Below, piece by piece: positions 1-10,780 of a stretch of 64,000 nt of DNA (position 1 is the first letter of the stretch; the number at the start of each line of letters is the position of its first letter). Below the pieces are notes generated by a model, which did not search any database, was not told the DNA's origin, and saw only the letters and a list, made by a program, of their open reading frames with translations. Source of the DNA: Tamarix chinensis (taxonomy: Eukaryota > Streptophyta > Magnoliopsida > Caryophyllales > Tamaricaceae); assembly GCA_030549775.1 (NCBI GenBank), contig CM060173.1:44828110-44892109 (forward strand), written 5' to 3'. The translations under genes and the position numbers were made by a program.

Positions 1-1273
1 GCCTAAAAATTCATATAAAAGGTACACTAGAAGAAAATGTTAACCAGAGGAAATCCATTACAAAGAATGATACCTTAGTCACCCAAGGGACACAAAGGAA
101 AGTCTTTGAGAATGCCTATACTTAAACGACCCAACTATGTTGAAGAAGAGAATGGACCATTTACTCGTCATCCTTGAAAACCTACACAAGACCACCTACT
201 CTTGGGATTAAATAGGGGATTGAAATAAAAACCCCATCAATATGCATATATACTAAGCAAACCAATCTATCACTAATGCATAACAAGGTATAGGTAAGAC
301 CCACACAATATGTTCTCATATGACATTCCAAAATGAACATACAACACTCCTACTAGGTCATTCACATACTATTATATGTGGTCATATAGGACTTACGTGG
401 ATCTATAAACAAGCCCAATCATAATCCTACTGGCATACAAGGATATATAGGTTATATCATACATATAGTATTCTTAAGGAAACATGGATCACTTAGATTA
501 CCCACATAGTAGTGTTGAGGGTGTAGCTTGTAGAGTAGTGTGCACATAGATATACATACACAATTCTTTAACCATGTATTCTTACAGTAGGTGGGCCATG
601 GTTATACTTAAAATATATTATGTAATAATTCATGAAAACATGTTTGAACAATGGAATCATACCACAATGGGGCATTCAAGGGAAACATATAATAACACGT
701 GTTGTAAACACACACATACACTATGATAGGTATACCACATTATACATTCAAAGGAATACATGATTGATATAACATTAAAGGAAGGTAAACATGGGTTACA
801 TAATATACTTATCAACCATCGGTTACTATCTTTGGTTAGAGTGATAATGTCATTCCTTTATACCCATTTATTGAGAAATGAACTTGATTATGTTATAATT
901 CATAACTTAAGTGAGGCGCGACCTCTTAAATACTTATGATGCAAAACTAAGTATCATGTCACCAAAATAACCATATCAAGATCGAGCATAAATAAGGTAA
1001 GGCTAATTAATACATCTTTTGGATTCATTCTGGTTATTATATTGCATTAGGTGAACATATAACTCCTTTGCAAAATTATTGAGCAATAGGTGGGATTATT
1101 CCCCTTAGTCTCTCAATACCCATGGAAGTCAAACCAAATGAATGGACACAAAGTCATGGGTGAAGCCAAAATAATTAGTGGACATAAGTCGTGGCTCATG
1201 CCAAAGTAGCTCTCTTATGGTGACCATACCAATTAGTATCGATACTCCCTAGTATATCATAAGTGTTTAGGAT
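1..1273 (-). mobile_element. Truncated H-family LTR fragment, antisense
   Basis: No gene is visible. The right part (about 1140-1273) reads as the reverse complement of the LTRs of H and I. It carries repeated phrases such as GGACATAAGTC and GTGAAGCCAA, then a stretch ending CATAAGTGTTTAGG that matches the antisense of the segment near 3530-3560 in LTR H. Farther left the similarity becomes too weak to follow by eye. I infer an older minus-strand LTR that was broken when plus-strand element H inserted at about 1274. No target duplication could be recovered because the other flank is lost. Confidence 0.55.
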
Positions 1274-2044
1274 TATAATGCCCCATATTTTTATAATATT
1301 TATTGAACAAAAAATTATGGTGTTTGATAAAATTTTATAATGTTTAATCTTGATTTGGAACTACTATTGGGTTTGAGGTAAATATAGATATAAATAAAGT
1401 TTGGGAAATTGAGTAAAATAAGTTTTCAGACGAACCTATTGACTGATTCATTATTTTAGTTAAAGGGTTTTGTTCGACCAAACTGATCGACTAGTTTGGG
1501 GAGCTGATTGACTGATCGTTAGAATAGTTAAATAATATGCCAAATTGATCGACTAGTTGGTTAGGCTCAGTATTTTTCTAAGCTTAAATTTTCTAGGAAA
1601 TTTCTTGTATCAAAATGAAGCCTTGATAATTCAACTCCAAGCTATTATTTAGTGATTCTTAACCCTTTTATCATTTATTTGGATCTAGTTTGTGCCTCAA
1701 ACAGATTCGAGGGCTCGATTTTGATAATTGAGAGAAAGGATGACCTCACTTTTGTCTTCTTTCACCTCTCTCCTCTATACACCTTTGGAAGCATTCTTCA
1801 ATTTCCAAACTATCCCTGTTGGGCTGGGAGATTTCTTGCCATGCTAATCTTCTATTACCCTTCTTGTGTTATATATTTTCTAATTGAATTTGACATGAAT
1901 TCTCCAGAAAATCACCATTTGAACTATGGAATGGAAGTCACATTGTTCTTGATAAATCCACTTTTTTAGCTCATATTTGAATGGTAAAATTAGGGGTTTT
2001 GATCTATTGCATAACCCCACTTGTTCCTTAACCAATTCGTTAGC

Positions 2045-2052
2045 TATAAATA
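2045..2052 (+). promoter_or_regulatory. LTR TATA box, element H
   Basis: TATAAATA inside the phrase GCTATAAATAACCCCAAT, followed by a pyrimidine-rich start region (CTTCTTCTCACTTTTC). The same phrase is kept in LTR G (19360) and LTR I (50305) at a similar distance from the LTR start. Conservation of this short block among copies that differ elsewhere supports it as the RNA polymerase II promoter at the U3/R boundary. Confidence 0.7.
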
Positions 2053-3574
2053 ACCCCAATGATCCCTTCTTCTCACTTTTCTTTTAACCTCTAAAATATC
2101 TCAACTCTCTAGCACTTGTGCTCTCTCATCTCCACTTCAAGATTGTCTTTGAGTTCTTTTCACTCTTCTGATCATTTCTCTACCTCCTTGTTTTTTTATC
2201 TTTAATCAAGAAAGAGTTAGATTTATGAGGAAGTTGAGTTGCTCTCAATTGTATCTTCCTCTATTTTTCTATTGGGTGTGGTAAGTCCATTTTCCTGTCT
2301 AATTTGAGTTATGATTTGTGAAATTTATTAAATGATTTTTGAGTTTTAACTTGTTTTTTATAAAGGTTTTGGAAGTTGAAAATCTTCCAGTTTTAATTTT
2401 CCTCCTTAGTGGAAAATTTTGCTAAACATCAAATAAATCATTATTACCTTTGAAATGTGGCTTGAATAAGCATGTGATGTGATGTATTATGTAAAATATT
2501 CATTTTATATGCATTCATAAGAGTTTGGATTCTAAATTGATGCATATTAAATTAATTGTGAATCTTGAGGAAATGCATGATTTTAGAGAAAATAGGGTTT
2601 ATTTGCTTGAATGTGAAGCATGATTCAATTTATGAGCTTGTAAAACATCGACATGTTGCTATGATATTTTTTGGTTTGGATGTGGTAGGATTTTAGAGTA
2701 AGATTCTCATGAAAAATTTCTGTTCTGTGCTGTTTAGGAGTAGATTGATCAACTGGTCCTTAGAAAAGTTGACTAGTTGGCCTAAACTAATAAGCTAGTT
2801 GGTCTGTGGTGATATTGGTTGCTCTTAGATTAAACTCATTAAGTGGTTTAGTAGAATTGATTGAGTGATATTAAAAAAGTTTACTAGTTTAGTCGAGCTA
2901 ATAAATTGGTACTAGGAAGCCCTAGGTTTGGTTGAGCCAAACTGATCAACTGGTTAGGCCAAACCAATTGATTGGTTTAGCTAGATTGTTTGATTTGAAT
3001 CTTTTGGACTTGATATGTTTGGATACTATGTCCAATGCTGCTATATGATTATTTAATGATGGAAATACACTTTTTTTTGGCATGGATTAACTAACCTAAT
3101 GGATGGATCAAATAGATAATAATTCATGGCATTCCCAATAGGTTTTTGTGAAGACTTTAGTTGAAAATCCTAACAAAGTATGTTTTGACTTTAAGGGGTA
3201 ATGTAATCTGGATTCTTGGCCTAAAATGGATTATCATGATATATTGATTAATATTGGTTAAGCAATGGAAATCCCATGGCATGATTGAAGGGTAAAAATG
3301 GTTAAGATGGAATGAGTATGTTGGTGTATTACTAGGATGTTATATGAGCATTATATGATCACATACCCTTGGAAAATAATACACTAATCACTTAAAGTAG
3401 AAGATGATCAAGCTGTGTATGGGTCTGGATTACCTGATCCTCGATTAGCTAATGAGGGTTAGTTTGCCTTTGGGTATTTTTTGGTGCATTTGGGTGGGAT
3501 CCGAGTAGATCCTAGTGCCTTACCTACTCTAGACACTAATGATGTATTAGGGATATCGATATTAAAGGGTCTGG

Positions 3575-3725
3575 TCACCTAGATGGTTTTTGTCTTTGGT
3601 CAGACTTTATGTCAATTGGTGGTTTTTGGCTTCAGCCAAAATTTATGTCCATTAGTGTTTACATGGCTTCAGCCAAACTTTACATCAATTGGTGGTTATT
3701 TAGCTCTGATTGGACTTTCTATCCT
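3575..3725 (+). repeat. Short-unit tandem block in LTR H
   Basis: Three to four imperfect units of roughly 40-50 bp around the phrase GGCTTCAGCCAAACTTTATG followed by TCAATTGGTGG. The core TTGGCTTCAGCCAA is an inverted repeat (TTGGCT/AGCCAA). The same kind of block sits at the matching place in LTR G (about 20870-20960) and, with more units, in LTR I. Confidence 0.7.
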
Positions 3726-4582
3726 TTGGTTAGGATAAACTTCCACAGAATTTAAGGCCATTGAGGGGTGTAAAATCCATCAATCGATAATAATCAAAAT
3801 AAGGATGTAGATAAAGAGAAAAAAAAAGGAAAAGAACATGAAGAGAAATAATGGCTTATGAATTAATGACCTAATGGATTATGTAAGTTGGAAAATTGAC
3901 CCAATAGAAAAATATGTGAATGGATGGTAGAAACCCTAATAGTCATTTGAACAACATGCTTAATAATTTGTATGTTTCTACTTATGATGCTCATGTTATG
4001 TTGATAATCATGATGAGTCATGAATTGTTTGAGTCGTGTATGGTATGAATTTCTAATGAATTATGTGACCATGATAGAGCATGCATATCTAATTATATGG
4101 AATAAGCATGCTCTATGTTAGTATGATCTCCACATAATGCTAGAACTTTCTATTCTTGTGACTCCCATTGAGGAGGTAACTCAGGTCACTCAGTATGAAG
4201 TGTATTGATGTGCCCGTTTGTTTGGTCACCTTCTCATTTTCATGAGTAGAGGATCCTATGCAGGTTTTTAGGGATGATTGGTAGTGGGCTTACTTTATCT
4301 TGGGCTTGGGCTTCGGAGCATGGACATCTAAAGAATGTTTTTTGGTCCCTAATTGACTAAGGTTTGGGGCTATGCCCTACCTTTGTTTTATACCATTGTA
4401 GTTATGTATTTTAGTTTAACCTACTTTCATGTATTTTAGTATTTTGGGGACCATCGAGATCTTGTTCTTGTGAACATTTTATTTATTATCCATATACCAT
4501 GTTTCTTTCACACTCTATTTTCGTTTTGTTTCTCAACCTTATATCTAATATGAGACAGGTGGCTAGCGCTTTTCCTTTGTTA

Positions 4583-4599
4583 GGTGCAGCGGTAGCACC
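4583..4599 (+). other. Hairpin near 3' end of LTR H
   Basis: GGTGC, loop AGCGGTA, GCACC: a perfect 5 bp stem with a 7-base loop, about 85 bp before the LTR end. The solo LTR G has the same structure with a changed loop (GGCGGTT) and unchanged stem at 22617-22633. This could be an RNA element in U5 or a polyadenylation-region structure; the role is inferred only from conservation. Confidence 0.5.
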
Positions 4600-4684
4600 C
4601 TATTTTTTTCTAGATGTGTTCAGTATCTTTTCCACTTCAAGCATATTTAAAAAAAAAATTGGAGTGAGAAATGTGGGTCTTAAA

Positions 4685-4875
4685 GGTTATTATTAGAGCT
4701 TTTTCTTAAAGGTGTTTCATTTTACATCACTTTAACTGATACCACAAGTTGGAATTATATATTTTCTTAAATGTTTTATTTTAAAGCACTTTAATTAATA
4801 CCACATGTTGGTATCAAAGCATTTTTTTAAGGTGTTTTGTTTTAAAGTACTTTTATCTAATACTAGAGGTTTTTT
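4685..4875 (+). repeat. Triplicated primer-binding leader of H
   Basis: Immediately after the LTR there are three units of about 58-64 bp, starting near 4685, 4749 and 4807. Each opens with a primer-binding-like sequence and continues with TTTTCTTAAAGGTGTTT-type leader. The first site is degraded (GGTTATTATTAGAGC), the second more so (GTTGGAATTATATAT), and the third is well kept (GTTGGTATCAAAGC at 4807-4820). Such a duplication could have let the element keep a usable primer site, or it may be neutral slippage after insertion. Confidence 0.65.
4808..4820 (+). promoter_or_regulatory. Primer-binding site (initiator tRNA-Met type), element H
   Basis: TTGGTATCAAAGC is close to TGGTATCAGAGC, the complement of the initiator tRNA-Met 3' end used by most plant Ty3/gypsy and many copia elements to start minus-strand DNA. 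It lies about 125 bp after the LTR end, displaced by the unit duplication. It forms the right arm of a near palindrome: ATACCA, spacer CATGT, TGGTAT (4798-4814). Confidence 0.65.
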
Positions 4876-5059
4876 TAAATGATTTCTCAACTATTCGAGT
4901 ATTTAACTAAAAGTTTAAGTATTTAAAACCCATAGTGTCTATGAGTGAAAGTGGGTTGGGAATGTGTTATCGATAGCATATATGTTGATTTGTTGTGCGA
5001 GTCTTAGTACTCGGTAAATGGGTTGTTTTTTTATTAATCTTAGTCTTTAGAAGTCAATA

Positions 5060-5980
5060 ACTGCCAACCATATTTACGAGTGCATCGAGGCATTTATGGA
5101 GACTATTGGTGCACACATGGAATGTCAGATCTGAGCACCGCAACCACCGTTGGTACCAATGCCAACACTAGTTTTAGAGGATTGGTTCAAGAGGGTTGAG
5201 AATCATCACCCATCGATCTTTGAGGGTCAAGAGGACTCTAACATTATGGAGAGATGGGTTAGGGACATGAAAAATACATTCATTACTTGTGGTCGTCCAT
5301 TGGACAAGAGGGTTGATATGGTAGTATATTACCCGAGGGGAATAGAAGCCATATGGTGGAGAAGCATCCAACGTAGAGATGGGGAGCCTACTATTTGAGC
5401 ACCCTTCCTTAAGGTTCTTAAAGCTTGATTCTACCCCACTCACCTTCATATGAAGAATGATGATGAGTTTATGGCCCTTCGACAGGGAGGCATGTCGATA
5501 GAGGAATACTTCATGAGGTTTATAGACTTGGTCTTGTTCGCTCTAGAGGTAAAGGCCAGTGAGGTAATGTAGGTTCGCTATTTCAAGATTGGCGTGGGGA
5601 TCAAATATTAGGAGTTGTTAGTGGAGTTATCCCACAAAAATGGTTGGAATGTACGATCAGACCTTTGAGGCTTCCCGAGTCATCCAACCCTGTATTGCCC
5701 AGTTGGGGGGTAAGAGGAATTCTGAGGGTTGCCAACATCTTAATGATAGAAAGAAGGCATACTTTAGAGGCAGTATTCTACCTACGTATGGTTGGAGTAT
5801 GGTTTAGCACCTTGAGTTGGATGTCAGTCTAAGGGATGTGTTGAGGAGAGGAATTACCACTACAAGTGTTGCAGAGTAGATCATTTGTGAGTAGATTGTG
5901 GAGGCAACAAGGTGAGTTTCCATGGATATGGTACGGTGCGACACAAAGCTTATGAGTGTCATGTCGAAGGTGGTAGTGTT
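5060..5980 (+). pseudogene. gag: gag of gypsy element H, broken
   Basis: Remains of a retrotransposon gag polyprotein, which packages element RNA into virus-like particles. An open segment at 5150-5398 holds the N-terminal part (HHPSIFEGQEDSN, then RWVRDMKNTF and IWWRS), matching the plant gypsy gag pattern FxGxEDPxxAxxWLxxMxxxF...WW. The frame then shifts and continues with FMALRQGGMSIEEYFMRF and ALEVKASEVM. A zinc-knuckle region near 5850-5960 keeps CCRVDHL and YEC but has an internal stop. Several stops and at least one frameshift exclude a functional product. Very similar to the gag of minus-strand element D. Confidence 0.8.
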
Positions 5981-6189
5981 CAGAAAGGTTAATCTCGGGC
6001 TCAGAGCACCAAACCTATATAGTAGTTGCAACCATAGACTCTAAGGGTTCCTCCATCACTAGCTATTTTGTCAATCGTACCAGTCAGTTTAGAGGTCTAA
6101 AGCCTCACCTATTTCAGCAAGTTCAGGGGTCATGTAGTGCTCCAAGGTTTCGTTCAAGAGGATGCCTGAATGTGATTAGCAAGTCAAAG

Positions 6190-9100
6190 GTAGAGCATTA
6201 AGCTAGTGTGGTAACCAATATGCTTATTGTCTATACCTTTCCAGCATGTGTATTGTTTAACTATGATGCATCATATTCTTTTGTGTTATCTGCATTTGTC
6301 ACTAGAGACGTATTATCTCCTTCCTATAGTATTTCCAATCATGTTGTGTTGCCTTTAGGGGATAGAATTGCATGATCTAGGATCTAAAAAGGGGTTCCTT
6401 GAAAGTTAGAAGATTAGAGTTTCCTTTATATCTCATGGAGCTTGAATTGCATGATTTCGATGTGATTGTTGAAATGGACATTTTGGGAAAGTACCGAGCA
6501 TTGATAGATTTTGTGTAGGAATGTGTGGTTATACAAAGACTAAAGGGTGTAATGATCTTATATAAGAAGTGTGAACCTAACCCCTTTATAAAGGTCGTAT
6601 TAGTAATTGTGATGGGTACCCTTGTTTGTAAGATGTATCCATTCTTCTTGTGCAGCTATCGAGATGCCAGAGCCAATGAGACATCGCTAGAGAAAATTTT
6701 AGTGATTCGAGAATATCTTGATGTGTTCCCTGATGAGATTCTAGGTATGCTGCATATTTGAGATGTTGAGTTTACCATGGACGTATTGCCAGTGAAGGAA
6801 CCAATATTTAAAGACCCATATTATATGGCACCTACATAGATGAACAAGCTTAAGGCTCAATTAGAAGAGTTGTTGGAGAAGGACTACATTCAACCAAGTG
6901 TATTGCCATAGGGAGTGCTAGTATTATTCGTTAAAAAGAAAGATGGGAGCCTGGGACTGTCCATCGACTACTAAGGGTTTAATTGGGTTATGGTGAAGAA
7001 CCATTATTCATTACCAAGGATCGACGATTTGTTCGACCAACTCAATGGATTCAGTTCATTCTCTAAGATTTATCTTTAGTCATGTTACTATCAATTGAGG
7101 ATAGCAGATAGGATATTCCAAATATGACATTTCAAATAAGATATAGCCATTACGAGTTCACAGTGATGCCTTTCGGACTCACTAATGTGCTAATAGCATT
7201 CATGTCTCTTATGAACTAGATTTTCCAATAGTTTTTGGATTAGTTCATCATAATTTTCATCAATGACATCCTTATCTACTCTAGTAATTGAGATAATCAG
7301 GAACAACATCTAAGACAGGTCTTGGCATTGTTAAGGACATACCATCTGTATGTTAAGCTTTCAAAGTGTGAGTTTTGGATGGATCAAGTGGCTTTCCTTG
7401 GGAATGTAGTTTCAAAGTATGGTGTGGCAAAAGATCATTCCAAGGTTGGAGTAGTTTCTGAGTGGCCAACACCAACTTCTATCAATAAGATGCCCATTTT
7501 TCTAGGATTAGTTAGTTACTATTGTAGTTTTTTCGTGGACTTCTCCAAGATATCTCGTGCGGTGACTAATTTTCCATAGAATCCTACACTATTTTAGTAG
7601 GAGAAGAAGTGTGGTGAAGCTTTCTAGGATTTGAAGAGGCATTTGAAAACTACCATAGTGATCATGTTACCAAGTGGATCATATTGTTTTGAAGTATACA
7701 GTGATGCTTCTTAGCATGGGTTAGGGTGTGTGTTGATGTAACATGGGAGAGTGGTGGCATATTCTTCTTGACAACTGAAGCATAATAAGTAGAACTACCT
7801 GATGCATGATTTAGAGCTTGTTGTAGTAGTGTTCACCCTTAAAATTTGGAGGCATTACCTCTATTGTGTTTGATGAAAGTTCTACATAGATTATAATAGC
7901 ATCAAATACATTTTCACGCATTGGGAGTTGAATTTGAGATAACGTTGGTGGTTGGAATAGGTTAAGGATTATGACATGGTTGGAATTGGTTAAGTATTAT
8001 AACATGGAGTTGTCCTAACATGAGGGTAAGGCAAATGTGGTGGAAAATGCACTTAGCTAGAAGATGTCATATTCCTTGAGCACGATTGTGTTGTTAGATC
8101 ATCTATGTCAAGAGTTAAGGGATATGGAGATCAAGTTGTTCACCGCTGGTAGCTTGGTGGCAATAATGAGTGCACTCACCATCACACCTTCAATATTTAA
8201 GGAGATCTAAGCTAGTCAACTTGGTGATATTAAGCTCAAGAGGATCGAGAAGGGTCTCTTAAGTAGGGTATTAAAAAAGATAGAGCCAAAGGATTTTAGC
8301 TCCACAAGAATGGTAGTGTCAGATACCTTGGTAGGTGGTGTATACCATGAGGATGTGTAGATCTCAAGAGGAAAATCCTAGAGGAAGTTTATTGTACTCC
8401 TTATTCTGTTTGTCCTGGAGGGGATACATTTTATAAGTATTTGAATAAGGTATATTAGTGGCCTCGTATGAAGCGGGAGGTTATAGATTTTTTTTCTCAA
8501 TGTTTGACTTGTCAGAAGGTCAAAATCAAGCATAAGGGGCTAGATGGGTTGGTACAACCACTAGAAGTTCCAGAGGGAACATGAGACAATATATCAATGG
8601 ACTTTATGGTGGGTCTTCCAATGACCCATAGTGGATTTAATTCTATCTGGATTATTGTGGATCATTTGACTAAGTCAACATTGTTCATACTAATAAAAAT
8701 TACATGAAGTATGGAGTAGTTAGCCAAAACTTACAGAAAGCATGTTGTGTGACTATATGGGGTCTCTAGAGATATCATTTCAGATAGAGACTCTATATTC
8801 TTGTCAAAATTTTGGCAAAAGTTACAAGTTACTTTTGGAATTTAATTGACAATGAGTATTAATTTTCACCTTGCTACAGATGGTCAAAAAAAGAGGATCA
8901 TTTAAACTTTAAAGGACATGATTCGGGCATGTGTGTTGGATTTTGGGGACAATTGGGAGAACCACCTAGAATTGATTGAGTTCTCTTATAACAAAAATCA
9001 TCATGCAAGTATCAATATCGTACATTTTGAGGACCTATACAAAAGGAAGTGTTGTAGTACCTTTTTTTGGAGCAATATAAGAAAGACAATTGTGTTGGGC

Positions 9101-9520
9101 CTAGAGATGATTGAGGAGATGTCGAGGTAGATTTGACTAATTCAAGCCCAAATGAGAGAATATTAGGATTGACAGAAGAGATACGTAAATTGGAGAAGGT
9201 AGACCAATGGTTACCAGGTGGGCGATAGAACCCTTTTGAGGGTCTCCCCCCAAGGGAGTAATGAGGTTGGTGGAAAGGGTTAACTCAAACCAAGGTACAT
9301 TAGATCATAAGAGATCGCTTATCTTTTAGCCCTACCGGTGGAATTTTCACGCATGCACAATGTTTTCCACATATCCTAGTTGAGGAAGTACGTAGTATAC
9401 CATTCACATATCATCTAACCGGAGTCATTAAATCTTGTTGAGTCTCTAACTTACGAAGAACGATCAGTAGGCATTCTAGATACGAACACTTAAGCGACTA
9501 GTATGAGGCGTCTGAAACCT
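6190..9520 (+). pseudogene. pol: pol of gypsy element H (PR-RT-RH-IN), broken
   Basis: Domains appear in standard Ty3/gypsy order with many stops and frameshifts. Protease, about 6195-6510: VLFNYDASYSFV, where the catalytic D-S/T-G is lost, then HDFDVIVEMDILGKYRALIDF. Reverse transcriptase, about 6750-7580: VEFTMDVLPVKEPI, VLFVKKKDGSLGLSIDY and SKCEFWMDQVAFLGNVVS, with the catalytic box read as FINDI instead of xxDD. RNase H, about 7600-8050: VYSDAS and HGRVVAYSS. Integrase, about 8130-9130: CQKVKIKHKGLDGLVQPLEV, SMDFMVGLP, DHLTKS, VISDRDSIF, then NWENHLELIEFSYN. The C-terminal part (MHNVFHIS, LTYEERSVGILD, to about 9520) resembles the Tekay/Del chromovirus tail. Mutated catalytic residues and stops make it dead. 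It breaks off at a junction with minus-strand element D. Confidence 0.85.
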
Positions 9521-10500
9521 CTACTATAGAGTAGTCCTACTAGCTCCACTATTTGTTGGTTGAGCCCTCTGAACTTGCAACATCTGTGCTACTATACCCT
9601 ATGAACGTGCTTTCCCTTGTAGAACACTACACCCGATGGTGTGACTCTTAAACTGACGGTGGCCCATCCTATAACAACCATGACACCAAATTAGTTGTCC
9701 AACATAATCCTTCCTTGGGTGGTTCTTAGCACATTGGTGACATATGAAGCATCTCACTACTGGATGATTGAACTATCCTCCATAGCAAGGTACCATCCAT
9801 GACTGATGATTACATGTGGCTTGGAACCTCTTCTCTCCCCCTTAGCCCTGACCACCCTTAAATCTCCGCTTAGCTCCTGATTGGGCATTATAAGCCTATG
9901 TAATCATTGATTCCTCCAACGCATAGTCGTACATGGCTTACAAGTCTTGCACACGAGTCCCCACCAGCATCTCCTAACCTCTCAGATTCATCCCCAATTG
10001 AAATTGATGAACCTTCATCCTCTCATCAACATTGACCTCTAGAGCAAAGAGGGCCAGGTCCAAATAGTATTTGTAGTACTCATCCACTGTAGATGTACCC
10101 TGACACAACACCATGAACTCATCATACTTCTCCATCCTTAGATAAGTAGGGTAGAACCTTACCCTTAGCATCTCAATGAAGGTCTCCCATGAATTTATAG
10201 TGACTCCTCTCAACTTTTTACCTCTCCACCATTCATTTGCACGACCCCACAAGTGGAACACTCCAATATCCACCCGCCTATTTTCTAGGCAGCCACTAGC
10301 CACATAGATATTCTCAAAGTCCCTCAACTAATGCTCTAACACATCAGGATCCTCCTAACCCTCAAAGACCAATGGGTGATGGAGATAAACCATGCTAAGC
10401 CAATCCTCCAATGTTGGCACTAGAAAATGAGGCGATAGTGGTGGCTGTGGAGTCTCTTGACGTAGAGTCTATCACTCCATGAAAGCCCCGACTGTCACCA
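9521..10500 (-). pseudogene. gag: gag of gypsy element D, partly intact
   Basis: Minus-strand gag. The best preserved piece is an open segment of 117 codons at 9974-10327. It contains RDFENIYVASG, FHLWGRANEWW, SWETFIEMLRVRFYP and LCQGTSTVDEYYKYYLDLA, which is the core retrotransposon gag domain. Upstream (to about 10500) the N-terminal HHPLVFEG part is readable but has stops. Downstream, near 9650-9760, two degraded zinc knuckles can be read: CHQCAKNHPRKDY (last ligand lost) and CHGCYRMGH. The fragment stops near 9521, where it meets the end of element H in the opposite orientation, so no protease or later domains of D remain here. Confidence 0.8.
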
Positions 10501-10765
10501 TGAAATGTTTGAGACACCAGTTCATAACCATTGAAGTCCTATAATACTAAATCACATTAGAAAAAGGAAAACTAATAACTACATAGTTAGTACACACGGA
10601 GGTAGCACAACACACATAAGGTTAGAAGTTCTCATATTTTATAGATTAAAGGCCAACTCCTAATCCAAACCAACACTCATTCGTAGACTAAGTCAGATTC
10701 TATAAGTTCGGATGAAGCCAAAATAATTCGTATTTTCAAAGCAACATAGGATATAAAATTCATAG

Positions 10766-10780
10766 GCTTTGATACCAACT
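10766..10780 (-). promoter_or_regulatory. Primer-binding site, element D
   Basis: On the minus strand this reads AGTTGGTATCAAAGC directly after the LTR end GGGAGTGTTACA. It is the initiator tRNA-Met-type primer site at the normal position. It fixes the boundary of LTR D and proves that the gag at 9974-10327 belongs to a minus-strand element with its 5' LTR to the right. Confidence 0.85.

Larger units (their letters stand above)
1274..4684 (+). mobile_element. 5' LTR of Ty3/gypsy element H
   Basis: A 3.41 kb long terminal repeat. It begins TATAATGCCCC, a decayed TGTAATACCCC, and ends near GGGTCTTAAA. The end was placed by aligning it with the end of solo LTR G plus a standard primer-binding site: 18 of 25 bases match with no gap. 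It is homologous along its length to solo LTR G (18521-22722) and to I (49721-53028). It contains two clusters of the GACTAGTT-type motif (about 1437-1560 and 2740-2990), a TATAAATA promoter, a tandem block near 3.6 kb and a small hairpin near the 3' end. Gag and pol remains follow downstream. No matching 3' LTR was found; the element is cut off at about 9520. Confidence 0.8.

Noticed and set aside
5060..9520. Element H as a possibly active retrotransposon
   Set aside because: Catalytic residues of protease and RT are changed, many stops and frameshifts are present, and the 3' LTR is absent.
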